Source: Clostridium sp. C8-1-8
GTDB taxonomy: Bacteria > Bacillota > Clostridia > Clostridiales > Clostridiaceae
Direction: 5' to 3'
Assembly (NCBI RefSeq): GCF_009928445.1
Contig: NZ_JAABNO010000014.1
Location: forward strand, 1 to 64,000
DNA length: 64,000 bases
The number at the start of each line of letters is the position of its first letter. Position 1 is the stretch's first letter. This document shows, piece after piece, positions 8,063 through 16,918 of the stretch. Both the position numbers and the translations under genes were made by a program. The notes under the pieces were generated by a model. It saw only the letters and a list, made by a program, of their open reading frames with translations, made no database searches and had not been told where the DNA came from.

Positions 8063-9031
8063 TTATCTAGTGACTCCTTTTCCAGAATCAGAAATATCTA
8101 TAAGCTCTTCAGGATAAGGTTCCAAAAAGCTCTGCTCCAGAAGATATTCATTATTAAATCGTATGGCTTGTGATTTAAGAAGGTTTAGAAGGACACTTAG
8201 AGGTATCTTCCCAGCCCTATATTTTTCAACTACTGAAAGCATGAAGTCTCTTTCTTTCGGATTCAAGTATTCACTAAAATATCCAAACGCATGCATAAAA
8301 ACATTGATGTTTGAAGTATATCTAGGAGTTTTTGAAAGAAGTTTTAGCAGTCCTGTATAATAGGCATTAATTATTTCAGTTTCTGATAGATAATCATGGT
8401 TGGCTACTATTCTACCTAGGTTCTTCAATTCAGTCTGATTGTAGGACATAAATAGTAACTTGTGTCTACTGTGGTATTTAAGGAGTGTTTGCAGATCTTG
8501 ATGTTCTTGAACCTTTGAAAATTCCGATAAAGAAAATACGCTGGAAAGAAAATGATCTCTTATAGCAAAGTTTTTCAAACGGCCATCTTCCTCTATAGGT
8601 AGATAACTAAATCTATCCTGCACTAAACCGCCAAATATACCTTTCCCTTTAGAGCTTTGAGCTCCCTTGGCGGTACCTTGATATATCTTAACGTCTCTAG
8701 TTCCACAGGAAGGGGACCTGCTTTTTAAAAGGAAGCCATTAACTCCTTTTAAGTTATCAATGAAGTTTGTAGAAAAGTTAATCATATCTTCTGTATATTC
8801 CTTCAAAGAGCTAGACTCTACGAGCTTTATGTTATCTTTTTCTCTAACAAGTCTTATTACCTCTCTAGGAACTGGAAGGCCTATTGCCACTTCAGGACAC
8901 ACTTCTATAAATTCTACAAAAGGTTTAAGTTTTATATATAAACTGAAGGTAGATGCTTCACCGTTATATCTACAGGCAGTATTACCTAAACACTTACTTA
9001 CAACTATTTTTGGCTTAGACCAAGTCTGCAT
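8063..9031 (-). CDS. DUF523 / DUF1722 fusion protein (TudS-like plus YbgA-like)
   Basis: The N-terminal half (about residues 6-150) is DUF523, with the three conserved cysteines Cys14 (VSKCLG), Cys45 (EVCPE) and Cys109 (SPSCG). In TudS thiouracil desulfurases these ligate a [4Fe-4S] cluster with one open iron. The C-terminal half (about 190-310) is DUF1722/YbgA, all helical and without a known activity. Length 322 aa is normal for the fused form. By family knowledge the protein may remove sulfur from thiolated bases in nucleotide salvage; this is inference. The gene is single, starts ATG at 9031 after GGATTC, and converges on the Nudix gene. Confidence 0.87.
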   Translation of the reverse strand: MQTWSKPKIVVSKCLGNTACRYNGEASTFSLYIKLKPFVEFIEVCPEVAIGLPVPREVIRLVREKDNIKLVESSSLKEYTEDMINFSTNFIDNLKGVNGFLLKSRSPSCGTRDVKIYQGTAKGAQSSKGKGIFGGLVQDRFSYLPIEEDGRLKNFAIRDHFLSSVFSLSEFSKVQEHQDLQTLLKYHSRHKLLFMSYNQTELKNLGRIVANHDYLSETEIINAYYTGLLKLLSKTPRYTSNINVFMHAFGYFSEYLNPKERDFMLSVVEKYRAGKIPLSVLLNLLKSQAIRFNNEYLLEQSFLEPYPEELIDISDSGKGVTR

Positions 9032-9450
9032 ATCGAATCCTCCATGTTTTTAATTTTTAGAGTTCCTCACTCAACTAATAATTTATACATGCCAGAAAGC
9101 TCCCAGAATCCGAGATTTTCGAACAAGTGTAAATTAAGTTTCCTTGTATGATCTCTATATATGAATATATTTTAATTAATAAATTTAATTATATACAAAG
9201 CAAATATATATTTATAAAAATATTAAATCATAAAAATTGCTTCTGTTAAACTACTGTATTGAGCATGACCATTTGATTTGAAGATTATTACTAAACATAG
9301 TCTAAAAATATAATATTTTATAGATAAATCAAAGGAAGCTGAAGTACAATATAGCAAATATTAACTGATATATATAATAGGATATAGACACAAAATAATA
9401 TGGTAGAAAGTCAATTGTATAAGGTTTACATATGAATAGAGGTGGAGATA
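9032..9450. other. Divergent spacer with a collapsed family A relic
   Basis: The stretch 9244-9301 (GTTAAACTACTGTATTGA, then ATGACCATTTGATTTGAAGATTATTACTAAACATAG in pieces) looks like the two ends of a family A element joined after loss of the central palindrome. The remainder is very AT-rich spacer between two divergent genes and must hold both promoters, but no pair of hexamers stands out. Confidence 0.5.
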
Positions 9451-10233
9451 GTGAAGAAGACATTATGTATGTTATTGTTCTTTATTATCTTCTTTGGAAA
9501 AGAGGTTAAGTGCTTTCCGTTGAAATATCAGATGATTAATGATGACAAAGTAGTTGAGTATGTTCATAAAGTAAATTACGATAAAGTTGTCTTTTTAACC
9601 TTTGATGATGGGCCATCATATTTAAGTACAAAAAAGATCATTGATATATTAGATAGAAAAAATGTTAAAGCCAGCTTCTTTATTGTAGGAGAGAATGTGA
9701 AGAATAATAAGAATAGATTTACGGAAATGTATTATCATGATATGGATGTATTCCCTCATTGTTATAGTCATGTATATAAAAAGATATATAAAAACGAAAA
9801 TGAATACCTTAAGGACTTAGAGAAATCAATGAGCATAACTGAAGTTTTAAGGAGTTCAGGTAGTAAAAAATTTGTAAGGTTTCCTGGAGGGTCGTATAAT
9901 TCTTATTGTAAAAAAGATACTTCAACAAATATAAAAAACAATCTAAAAAAGTTAAATATTAATTATATAGATTGGAATGTAAGTTCAGGAGATGCTGCAA
10001 GTGCATTAGCCCCTAAAGAGGATTTAATAAAGAATATAAGAAGTATGGGAGATGCGTATAGGATTTCTGTGGTATTAATGCATGACGGAGATAATAAAAC
10101 CACTACAGTTGAAGCACTTCCAGAAATTATAGACTATTATAAAGATAGAGGATATATATTTAAAAAATTAAGCGAGATGACCATAGAGGAATACGACTAT
10201 CTAGAAAATATAAAAGTAATGAATAGAAGCTGA
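9451..10233 (+). CDS. Secreted polysaccharide deacetylase (NodB domain)
   Basis: Carbohydrate esterase 4 fold, 260 aa, probably acting on peptidoglycan GlcNAc/MurNAc or another wall polysaccharide. After an N-terminal hydrophobic signal, the NodB motifs appear in order: TFDDGPS (catalytic Asp pair), the metal-binding histidines in PHCYSH (a Cys replaces the usual Thr of HTYxH), RFPGGSYN, DWNVSSGD and LMHDG. The start is taken as GTG at 9451, because AGAGGTGGAG upstream is the ribosome binding site and contains the earlier GTG. It is followed by a bidirectional terminator. The substrate is not evident. Confidence 0.92.
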   Translation: MKKTLCMLLFFIIFFGKEVKCFPLKYQMINDDKVVEYVHKVNYDKVVFLTFDDGPSYLSTKKIIDILDRKNVKASFFIVGENVKNNKNRFTEMYYHDMDVFPHCYSHVYKKIYKNENEYLKDLEKSMSITEVLRSSGSKKFVRFPGGSYNSYCKKDTSTNIKNNLKKLNINYIDWNVSSGDAASALAPKEDLIKNIRSMGDAYRISVVLMHDGDNKTTTVEALPEIIDYYKDRGYIFKKLSEMTIEEYDYLENIKVMNRS

Positions 10234-10280
10234 AAAATAATTGATACTTGGTCTATAAAGTAGAAAATTATCTGAATAAT

Positions 10281-10318
10281 AAAAACAATCTCTAAGATAA
10301 CTTAGAGATTGTTTTTAT
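10281..10318. terminator. Bidirectional terminator, deacetylase and gatD
   Basis: AAAACAATCTCTAAG and CTTAGAGATTGTTTT form a 15-base stem around a short loop with A- and T-runs outside. The gatD stop codon lies inside the hairpin. Confidence 0.92.
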
Positions 10319-11033
10319 TAAGTCTACTTAATATATTTTCTTTAGCCTTATATTCAAGGGTGTCGTCTAGCGAATCTAAAGCTACTTCACCATACTTAAA
10401 TTCAAGAGCATTTTTAATCATTCTATCAGCAAACTCTGGATTCTTTGATAGAAGGGAACCATGAAAATATGAGCCGTAGGTGTTTTTGTATATACAACCT
10501 TCTTGACCATCTTCTCCGTTATTGCCGTAACCATGAAGGCATTTTCCTAGTGGCTTATGATTATTTATAAAGGTCCTTCCAGAATGGTTTTCAAAACCTA
10601 CATAAGTTTCACCGAACTCTTCATTTACAATAGCTGTATTGCCTATAAATCTGGTGTTTCCTGGTTCTGTATATATATCTAAAATACCTAGTCCTTCTAA
10701 TTTTTCTCCTTCAGGAGTAGTATAGTATTTTCCAAGGAGTTGATAGCCTCCACAAATAGCTATAAATACTTTTCCTTCTTCAATATACTTTGCGATTGCA
10801 TCCTTCTTAGTATTTATTAGATCATCAGAAACTATGGACTGCTCATAATCCTGACCGCCTCCAAAGAACACAATATCATACTTTTCTTCTTCAAAAGGAT
10901 CATTAATTGATACATTGATAATATTAGTTGTAATACCTCTGCTCTCGGCACGATGCTTTAATATTAAAATATTTCCCATATCTCCATAAACATTTAATAA
11001 GTCTGGATAAAGATGGCATATATTTAGTTCCAT
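10302..11033 (-). CDS. gatD: Lipid II isoglutaminyl synthase, glutaminase subunit GatD
   Basis: Class I glutamine amidotransferase that supplies ammonia to MurT, so that D-glutamate in lipid II is amidated to D-isoglutamine. The catalytic cysteine is Cys94 (AICGGYQLLG), the same position as in Staphylococcus aureus GatD, and His191 (YFHGS) is the likely partner. The start is set to ATG at 11033 after AAGAGGTG; an in-frame GTG-type start at 11051 would precede the ribosome binding site. 243 aa, the family length. It follows murT by 11 bases, forming the known murT-gatD operon. The complex works in the cytoplasm at the inner membrane face. Confidence 0.96.
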   Translation of the reverse strand: MELNICHLYPDLLNVYGDMGNILILKHRAESRGITTNIINVSINDPFEEEKYDIVFFGGGQDYEQSIVSDDLINTKKDAIAKYIEEGKVFIAICGGYQLLGKYYTTPEGEKLEGLGILDIYTEPGNTRFIGNTAIVNEEFGETYVGFENHSGRTFINNHKPLGKCLHGYGNNGEDGQEGCIYKNTYGSYFHGSLLSKNPEFADRMIKNALEFKYGEVALDSLDDTLEYKAKENILSRLNKNNL

Positions 11034-11044
11034 AGTATCACCTC

Positions 11045-12409
11045 TTACCATAATTTTTTTATGTACCCTTTTGAATGCAGGTACTTTCTATAATTTATCA
11101 TTGCAGTATAAGTAGCTAAGATGTATATTTTGTTACCAGTACTGATTTTTATATTTTCAGTTAGTGTTGAGAACTCTCCATCAATTTTGAACTTATCTAC
11201 TGAAATTCCAGCTATTTTTAGTCTTATAGCCATGTCATACATTCTTTCACCAGATATAAATACATCTTTTATATCAAGTCCAGCTAACTTCTCAAAGTTT
11301 ACGTCCCATATCCAAGAAACATCTCTTCCGTCAGCATAGTTATCGTTAAGCAAGAAAGCCACTGATAAACTGTCCTTGCTCAAACATAGAGTATCTATAG
11401 CTTGATTATAGCCTGCAGGATTCTTTACTAATATAATCTTTACTTCTTTGCCCTCAATATTTATTACTTCTTGACGACCAAAACTTGATTCTTGTTTATT
11501 TAAAGAGTTATATATAATTTTATCATCTATTCCTAGTTCTTTAGTAATAGCATAGGCACAAAGGGCATTGTAGATATTATATACTCCTGATTGAGTCACA
11601 TTAAATTCCTTATGATTAAACTCTACTAAAGAGTTTTCAGAGGTTATATCTAATACATTAGTAAGAGTATATTTTAATTCTGGACGTTTATAGCCACAGC
11701 TTGGGCAATAAAAGTCTCCTAAGTGATTATAGGACACAAAATTGTATTCGTAATTTGTCTTACAGAACTTGCAAAACTTTGCATCTGAGTTTATGTCTAT
11801 CACTTTGTCATTTGTAGGAGACAGACCAAAACCAAAATATGTAGTAGGGTTAGGCAACTTTAACTCACCTAACAAGGATTCATCGCCGTTTAATATTAAC
11901 TTTGTTTCAGGAACAAGGGTAACACCTTCCATAATCTTAGAAAGGGTTGTATATACTTCACCATAACGATCCAGCTGATCTCTAAAAAGATTAGTTATAG
12001 TTATAGACCAAGGAGTTAGATGCTTAGTTATAAACTTTAAGTTTGCTTCGTCTACTTCTATAACTGCATAACGTTCTTTAGAACTGTTAAATTTATAGTT
12101 GTCTACAAAGCAGGAAGTAATACCGGGAAGCATATTTGCACCGGTACTATTAGTTATTACATCAAGCCCAGCTTCCTTTAAAATGTTATATATCATGCTA
12201 GTGGTAGTTGTTTTACCATTAGTTCCAGTAATCATGATAACTTTGTAATTCTTTGTTACGGTCTTTAGTATTGAATTATCCAATTTCAAAGCTACTTTTC
12301 CAGGAAAGTTACTTCCTCCCTTTAGGAACTTTTTTGAAAGAAATAATGTTAATTTTGCTGCGATTATACTAAATAAAGACTTAATTTTAATTTTTGACAC
12401 CACCTTCAT
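11045..12409 (-). CDS. murT: Lipid II isoglutaminyl synthase, Mur ligase subunit MurT
   Basis: Mur ligase-like ATP-dependent subunit that activates the D-Glu carboxylate of lipid II. Visible features are a hydrophobic N terminus, the ATP-binding MITGTNGKTTTT loop (about residues 59-70), a four-cysteine ribbon inserted in the middle domain (CKFC ... CPSC), typical of MurT, and the DUF1727 C-terminal domain. 454 aa is normal. The start is uncertain: ATG at 12409 has no ribosome binding site before it, while AAGGTGGTG lies just after it, which would suit a rare ATT start six codons further in. It is the first gene of murT-gatD. Confidence 0.95.
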   Translation of the reverse strand: MKVVSKIKIKSLFSIIAAKLTLFLSKKFLKGGSNFPGKVALKLDNSILKTVTKNYKVIMITGTNGKTTTTSMIYNILKEAGLDVITNSTGANMLPGITSCFVDNYKFNSSKERYAVIEVDEANLKFITKHLTPWSITITNLFRDQLDRYGEVYTTLSKIMEGVTLVPETKLILNGDESLLGELKLPNPTTYFGFGLSPTNDKVIDINSDAKFCKFCKTNYEYNFVSYNHLGDFYCPSCGYKRPELKYTLTNVLDITSENSLVEFNHKEFNVTQSGVYNIYNALCAYAITKELGIDDKIIYNSLNKQESSFGRQEVINIEGKEVKIILVKNPAGYNQAIDTLCLSKDSLSVAFLLNDNYADGRDVSWIWDVNFEKLAGLDIKDVFISGERMYDMAIRLKIAGISVDKFKIDGEFSTLTENIKISTGNKIYILATYTAMINYRKYLHSKGYIKKLW

Positions 12410-12446
12410 AATTAATTATATAACTATTTAAATATATAATAATAAA

Positions 12447-13319
12447 TTAATAATCAATAAAGCTATATTTTTCGCTGATCTTAAAAGGTACATTAAAAGA
12501 TCTTTCATTTAGATCCTTTATAACGGAATCTTTTTTTTCATAATCAATTATTATGAGCTTGATTCCAATTGAAACCGAGCTGTTTTTGTTAAAAACAAAA
12601 GAAAATTGGGGTACATAGCTTGTTTCTGTATTATTACAATTATTAACAAAAAATGTCTTGTTTATAAGTCTAAACTTATATTTATCATAACTATTTATAA
12701 GTACTAAATTTACACCTGTTTTAGAAAGAAAGCTAACATAATTATCAGTAAGAGGTTTTGAAGAGTTAACATAAACCACAACAGGTAAATTACTCTTTTT
12801 TAGATCCTCAATGGTAGAAAGCATTGTATTGAAATTATCTGAAGACTCATTATCTACATCTATATATAGAAAGTTTATTCTCTTACCTTGATAGTTTGCT
12901 TGAAAATATGATGAGGAAGAACAGTAATTAACACCTGTCTTGGATATGGTATCCAGTTGTGTATTACCTGCAAAAACTAAGTTAATTCCTTTTTCATTAA
13001 TGAACTTTTTTATAAATGCACCATCCATATTCTCTGATCTATCTAAGTAACCTATAGTCAAGTCACTATTAGACAAAAGTGTTGAAACTATTTGTAGATT
13101 ACTTGTTATAGGTACGGGGGTTAAATATATTTCACTTACATCATCAGAGTTTTTTGATTTCTGATAATCCATTTTATTTATATTTTTACCTAATAAGATT
13201 CCATTTAGAGAAAGGTTCATATTAGGAACAAATCTATATACAAGAATACCTAAAAAAATAAAAAGCAAGAATAATAATGCTAGCTCAACAATCCTTTTCC
13301 TTAATAAATTCATTCGCAT
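12447..13319 (-). CDS. Membrane-anchored protein with a possible degenerate CapA-like fold
   Basis: One N-terminal transmembrane segment (about residues 10-28) anchors an outside domain of about 260 aa with no motif I can name with certainty. The order of segments resembles the CapA/PgsA metallophosphatase fold: NLVFAGNTQLD where CapA has its LANNH-type strand, then a strand before YCSSSSYF, a helix-strand IEDLKKSNLPVVVYV, SKTGVNLVLINS where CapA has GADLVIGHH, and TFFVNN where CapA has a GNFVF strand. The histidine ligands of CapA are not present, so a metal-dependent activity is unlikely. It lies upstream of murT-gatD on the same strand and is divergent from the TPR gene. Start at ATG 13319 after AAGGTAGG. 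Confidence 0.6.
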   Translation of the reverse strand: MRMNLLRKRIVELALLFLLFIFLGILVYRFVPNMNLSLNGILLGKNINKMDYQKSKNSDDVSEIYLTPVPITSNLQIVSTLLSNSDLTIGYLDRSENMDGAFIKKFINEKGINLVFAGNTQLDTISKTGVNYCSSSSYFQANYQGKRINFLYIDVDNESSDNFNTMLSTIEDLKKSNLPVVVYVNSSKPLTDNYVSFLSKTGVNLVLINSYDKYKFRLINKTFFVNNCNNTETSYVPQFSFVFNKNSSVSIGIKLIIIDYEKKDSVIKDLNERSFNVPFKISEKYSFIDY

Positions 13320-13463
13320 CACAACCTACCTTATAAACTAAAGTATAGTATATCATAATATCAAATTTGTACCAACATGAAAGTGATAATAGGTTCCTGT
13401 ATATATAGATTTTTTTTGTTCTTTTTGCTAGAATAATAGGAGAATTTAAAAATTGGAGGAATT

Positions 13464-15338
13464 ATGAGTAAATTTACTGAATTCTTAAAAAGTGTGTTTA
13501 AAAGGGTTTCATCAAATGTAAGAAACATAAACTTAGTTTTTTTAAAGAATATTTATAAAGATAAATTTATACCTATGCTGAAAAAGATAAAAGGGTTTAA
13601 ATTAAATAAACTTAAAAGTGGTTTGGAAAATGTGAATTTTAAAAATAAGAAGTTTAAGATTGCTGCTTTAGTTGTGGCTCTACTAGTAGTTGTAGCGGTT
13701 CCAACATCGTATTACTATTATAGACAAGCCCAGGATCAAACTGTGAAAATAGCTACAAACAAGGCTGAACAATATTTCTACAAAAATGAGTATGATAAGG
13801 CTTTAGAGGAATATACAAAGTTGAACGAAAAGGAAACTTGGCCTCTTTGGGATGTAAAGATAGCTGAAATATACTCAGTTGAAGGAAAGTTGGATAAATC
13901 AAGAGAAATTCTTAAGAAAGCATTAGATAAAAGAAATATTTATATAGAAAAAAATGGTGAAAAGAAGAAAGATTTTAAGGAAAAAGATGAATATCTACTA
14001 AACTATATAGTATTTACTAATTATATGAATAAAGATTTTGATGATGCATTAAAACAGGGAGATATAGCTCTATCAAAGTATAAAGATTATAAACCGCTAA
14101 TAAAAACTATGTTTTCTACATATATGTCAAATAATAAAGTAGATAAGGCTAAGACTTTAATAGACACTTATCCTGTAGATACAAAGTCTGCGTATGACAT
14201 GGCAGATTACTCAAGAATGAAGATGCTTGTAGATAATTGGGATGATGGCTTCAAATATCTTGAGAAAGCTTGGAATATAGATAAAGATGAGTATAAGGTA
14301 TATGACGTACTATCACAAATAGCATCGTACAATAGGGACATTTTATTAGAAAAACTAATAGCACTTAAAGAGAAAAATAAAGATAGTGTAGCTTATACCA
14401 TGTGGCTTGCAAAGGTTTATTCTATGACCTCAGAAACTTCTGATGATGCACTTAAGAATTTGGATGCTTTAAAGGATAAGGACACAGGTAAGATAGAAGT
14501 AAACCTAATAAAGGCTGCTGCTTTACAAAATACAAAAAATACAAAGGAAGCAGATCAGCTCCTTGACAAAGTAATAGAAAGTAATAAGGAAGACTATAGA
14601 GTTTATCATACTGCTGCATGGTATTACTTAGAAAAGGGAGATTATAAAAAGGCTTTAGAGTATTGTAATGATAGCATTCTTAAAAATAAAGATTATCCAG
14701 ATAATTATGGCTTCTTAATGCCAGAAATTCTAAAAAAGATGAATAAAAACGAAGAAGCAGAACCTTTCTTTAGAACTGCTTTGCTAAAGGAACCGTACAA
14801 TTATAATATTCTTCTAAATATAGCTAACTACTATTGGTATACAACACAAGATCTTAATAAGGCTTATGAATTCTTCTATAAGGCATCATTAATAAAGCCA
14901 AATGATAGTGAAATAGTATATAATATGGCTATCATAAAGCTAAAAGGGGATAAGAAGGATGAATGTGTTGAGTTGTTAAAGAAGGCTGTTTCTCTTAATG
15001 AATCAGAACCAAAGTACCATAGAACCTTAGGAACCATTTATTTAGGACAAAATAAAAATGCTGATGCTATAAAAGAAATAAGATATGCTTACGCTGCTGA
15101 TAAAAATGATATTCTTACATTAAATAATGCAGGTTGTTTCTATATTTCAATCAATGGCGATCTTGAGAGAGGTATGGTGAACTTAAAGGCAGCTTATACT
15201 GGAATATTGGAATCAACTGATGAATATACTAAAAAAACAATTACAGATAACTATGAAAAAGCAAAAAAAATATATGATGATTATAATAAAGAAAATGGAG
15301 ATACTTTAAAAGTTCCTGATTTTACGCTATTCTATTAA
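13464..15338 (+). CDS. Membrane-anchored tetratricopeptide repeat protein
   Basis: A 624 aa protein: a basic cytoplasmic head of about 65 residues, a single transmembrane helix (about residues 67-87), then TPR-type helix pairs to the C terminus, the clearest being around AEQYFYKNEYDKALEEY, YHTAAWYYLEKGDYKKALEY and YNMAIIKLKGDKKDECVELL. Such proteins act as scaffolds for partner binding at the cell surface; no catalytic domain is seen. It is divergent from the CapA-like gene with a 140-base shared spacer. An imperfect hairpin after the stop (15339-15397) may terminate it. Function unknown. Confidence 0.85.
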   Translation: MSKFTEFLKSVFKRVSSNVRNINLVFLKNIYKDKFIPMLKKIKGFKLNKLKSGLENVNFKNKKFKIAALVVALLVVVAVPTSYYYYRQAQDQTVKIATNKAEQYFYKNEYDKALEEYTKLNEKETWPLWDVKIAEIYSVEGKLDKSREILKKALDKRNIYIEKNGEKKKDFKEKDEYLLNYIVFTNYMNKDFDDALKQGDIALSKYKDYKPLIKTMFSTYMSNNKVDKAKTLIDTYPVDTKSAYDMADYSRMKMLVDNWDDGFKYLEKAWNIDKDEYKVYDVLSQIASYNRDILLEKLIALKEKNKDSVAYTMWLAKVYSMTSETSDDALKNLDALKDKDTGKIEVNLIKAAALQNTKNTKEADQLLDKVIESNKEDYRVYHTAAWYYLEKGDYKKALEYCNDSILKNKDYPDNYGFLMPEILKKMNKNEEAEPFFRTALLKEPYNYNILLNIANYYWYTTQDLNKAYEFFYKASLIKPNDSEIVYNMAIIKLKGDKKDECVELLKKAVSLNESEPKYHRTLGTIYLGQNKNADAIKEIRYAYAADKNDILTLNNAGCFYISINGDLERGMVNLKAAYTGILESTDEYTKKTITDNYEKAKKIYDDYNKENGDTLKVPDFTLFY

Positions 15339-15517
15339 TATGAGTCATTTATTGCTTGTTTTATTAAGCTATGGATTCATATTTTTATATATTTAATTAG
15401 TAAACATTTAGTTATTAAATTATACGTTTCACAGACATAATTTAATAAACGGGTTAGTTCTACAGTAATTTATACTATAAGATTCTGATCCTGTATAAAC
15501 CAAAGGAGGAATACTAT

Positions 15518-16495
15518 ATGTATCCAATTATTTTTGATAATTTGTACTACGATAAGATCTGGGGAGGAAGAGATTTTGAGCTTTTTAGAGATAATCTTCC
15601 GGAAGGTGAAATCGGAGAAAGCTGGGATATAGCTTGCCACCCTAACGGAACAGGAATTGTTTCAAATGGACAATATAAAGGAACTTCATTTAAGGAATTA
15701 ATTGAGAAGTTAGGTAGTGACCTTGTTGGAACTAAAGTAAGTAAGGAAAGATTCCCGCTTTTAGTTAAGTTGATCAATGCAAAGGATAAGCTTTCAGTTC
15801 AAGTTCATCCAAATGATGAATATGGTTTAAGAGTAGAGGGCGACTTAGGAAAGACAGAATGTTGGTATGTTCTTGAGGCTTTTGAAGGAGCAAATCTAGT
15901 TGTAGGAACTAAAAATTGTACAAAAGAGCAATTCGTTGAAGCTATAAATACCGGAAACTTTGACGAGTATTTAAATAAAATCGAAGTAAAGAAGGGCGAA
16001 TTCTACTTTGTAAAAAGTGGATTAGTTCATGCTATAGGTGAAGGCGTTGTTGTTGCTGAAATTCAGCAAAATAGTGATACAACCTATAGAGTATATGACT
16101 ATAACAGAGGAAGAGAAGTACATGTGGAAAAAGCTTTAGATGTTATAGATTTTGGCCTTAAAGGAGAAAACAACAACGGACTTAAGGCGATTCTTGATGG
16201 TGTAACAAAAACTTATTTAGCTCTATGTGATTATTTTACAATAATAAAATACGATGTAGAAAAATCAATAAAAGAAAGTAGTGATCCTGAAAGATTCTAT
16301 ATATTTACTTGCGTAGAGGGAAGTGGAGTTATAAAGTATTCTGAGGGAGAATTAGCAGTTAAAAAAGGTGACAGTGTATTCATCCCTGCAACTCTAGGAC
16401 AATATGAAATAAGCGGAGAACTATCACTTCTTAAGAGTTTTGTACCAGATGTACAAAAGGTAGAAGAGGAAATACTTTCAGTAGTAAGAAAATAA
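15518..16495 (+). CDS. manA: Mannose-6-phosphate isomerase, class I
   Basis: Zinc enzyme interconverting mannose 6-phosphate and fructose 6-phosphate, linking mannose use or cell-surface sugar synthesis to glycolysis. The cupin-type fold shows the Zn ligands in VQVHPND (Gln and His), KTECWY (Glu) and GLVHAIG (His), and the IWGGRDFE motif near the N terminus. 325 aa is the usual length of the short bacterial form (Bacillus ManA/Pmi type). The start ATG follows AAAGGAGG. It is monocistronic. A distant pair of arms at 16571-16658 could be a weak terminator. Confidence 0.95.
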   Translation: MYPIIFDNLYYDKIWGGRDFELFRDNLPEGEIGESWDIACHPNGTGIVSNGQYKGTSFKELIEKLGSDLVGTKVSKERFPLLVKLINAKDKLSVQVHPNDEYGLRVEGDLGKTECWYVLEAFEGANLVVGTKNCTKEQFVEAINTGNFDEYLNKIEVKKGEFYFVKSGLVHAIGEGVVVAEIQQNSDTTYRVYDYNRGREVHVEKALDVIDFGLKGENNNGLKAILDGVTKTYLALCDYFTIIKYDVEKSIKESSDPERFYIFTCVEGSGVIKYSEGELAVKKGDSVFIPATLGQYEISGELSLLKSFVPDVQKVEEEILSVVRK

Positions 16496-16660
16496 GTTTT
16501 TCCTAAAAATCAAGCTGTAAAAGATATATCCAATGGATCTAGAAGAAATATTTTTATAGTTTAATTAATAGACGGTGTAACTAAAGTGCCAAGGAAAGGG
16601 TATGAGTAAATGTGCTCTATAATGAGTTGTTTATATCAGCTGCTTTTCTTGGTATTTTAA
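16496..16660. other. Spacer after manA with weak long-loop hairpin
   Basis: TGCCAAGGAAAG near 16588 can pair imperfectly with CTTTTCTTGGTA near 16645, followed by TTTTAAATTG. With a loop of about 45 bases, this is a doubtful terminator. Nothing else is seen. Confidence 0.35.
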
Positions 16661-16678
16661 ATTGTTTAGAGTAGTATA

Positions 16679-16815
16679 GAAACCTTTATTAGCCAAGTAT
16701 AGAGGTGTAAGGGATGTATGACAAATTTTCGGATAAATAGTGAGAAAGTATATGATGCTGGCTTGCAAATTTGCCTAATATACATTCAGAAAGGCAACTA
16801 CGCAAACAAAAGTTA
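16679..16815 (+). repeat. Family B dispersed repeat, decayed copy
   Basis: The end CCTAATATACATTCAGAAAG, then GGCAACTACGCAAAC, matches the family B end (consensus CATTCGGAAAGGCAGATGCGCAAA), and the middle (AGTGAGAAAGTATATGATGCT) is a diverged form of GAAAGAATAAAA...ATTATGTCGCC. It lies between manA and the uppP promoter. Confidence 0.6.
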
Positions 16816-16849
16816 ATAATACTGTAATGCAAATTTAATAAATTTTTAA

Positions 16850-16878
16850 TGGACAAAGGGTATACTAAAATTTATAAT
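16850..16878 (+). promoter_or_regulatory. Predicted sigma-A promoter of uppP
   Basis: TGGACA at 16850-16855 and a perfect TATAAT at 16873-16878 are separated by 17 bases, about 40 bases before the start codon. Confidence 0.65.
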
Positions 16879-16918
16879 TAAGAAGTATGTCAAATAACAA
16901 TTGAAAGTGAGTGAGCTT

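Noticed and set aside
7982-8360. Two short plus-strand frames over the end of the DUF523/DUF1722 gene
   Set aside because: No ribosome binding site, and they oppose a gene with clear family motifs.
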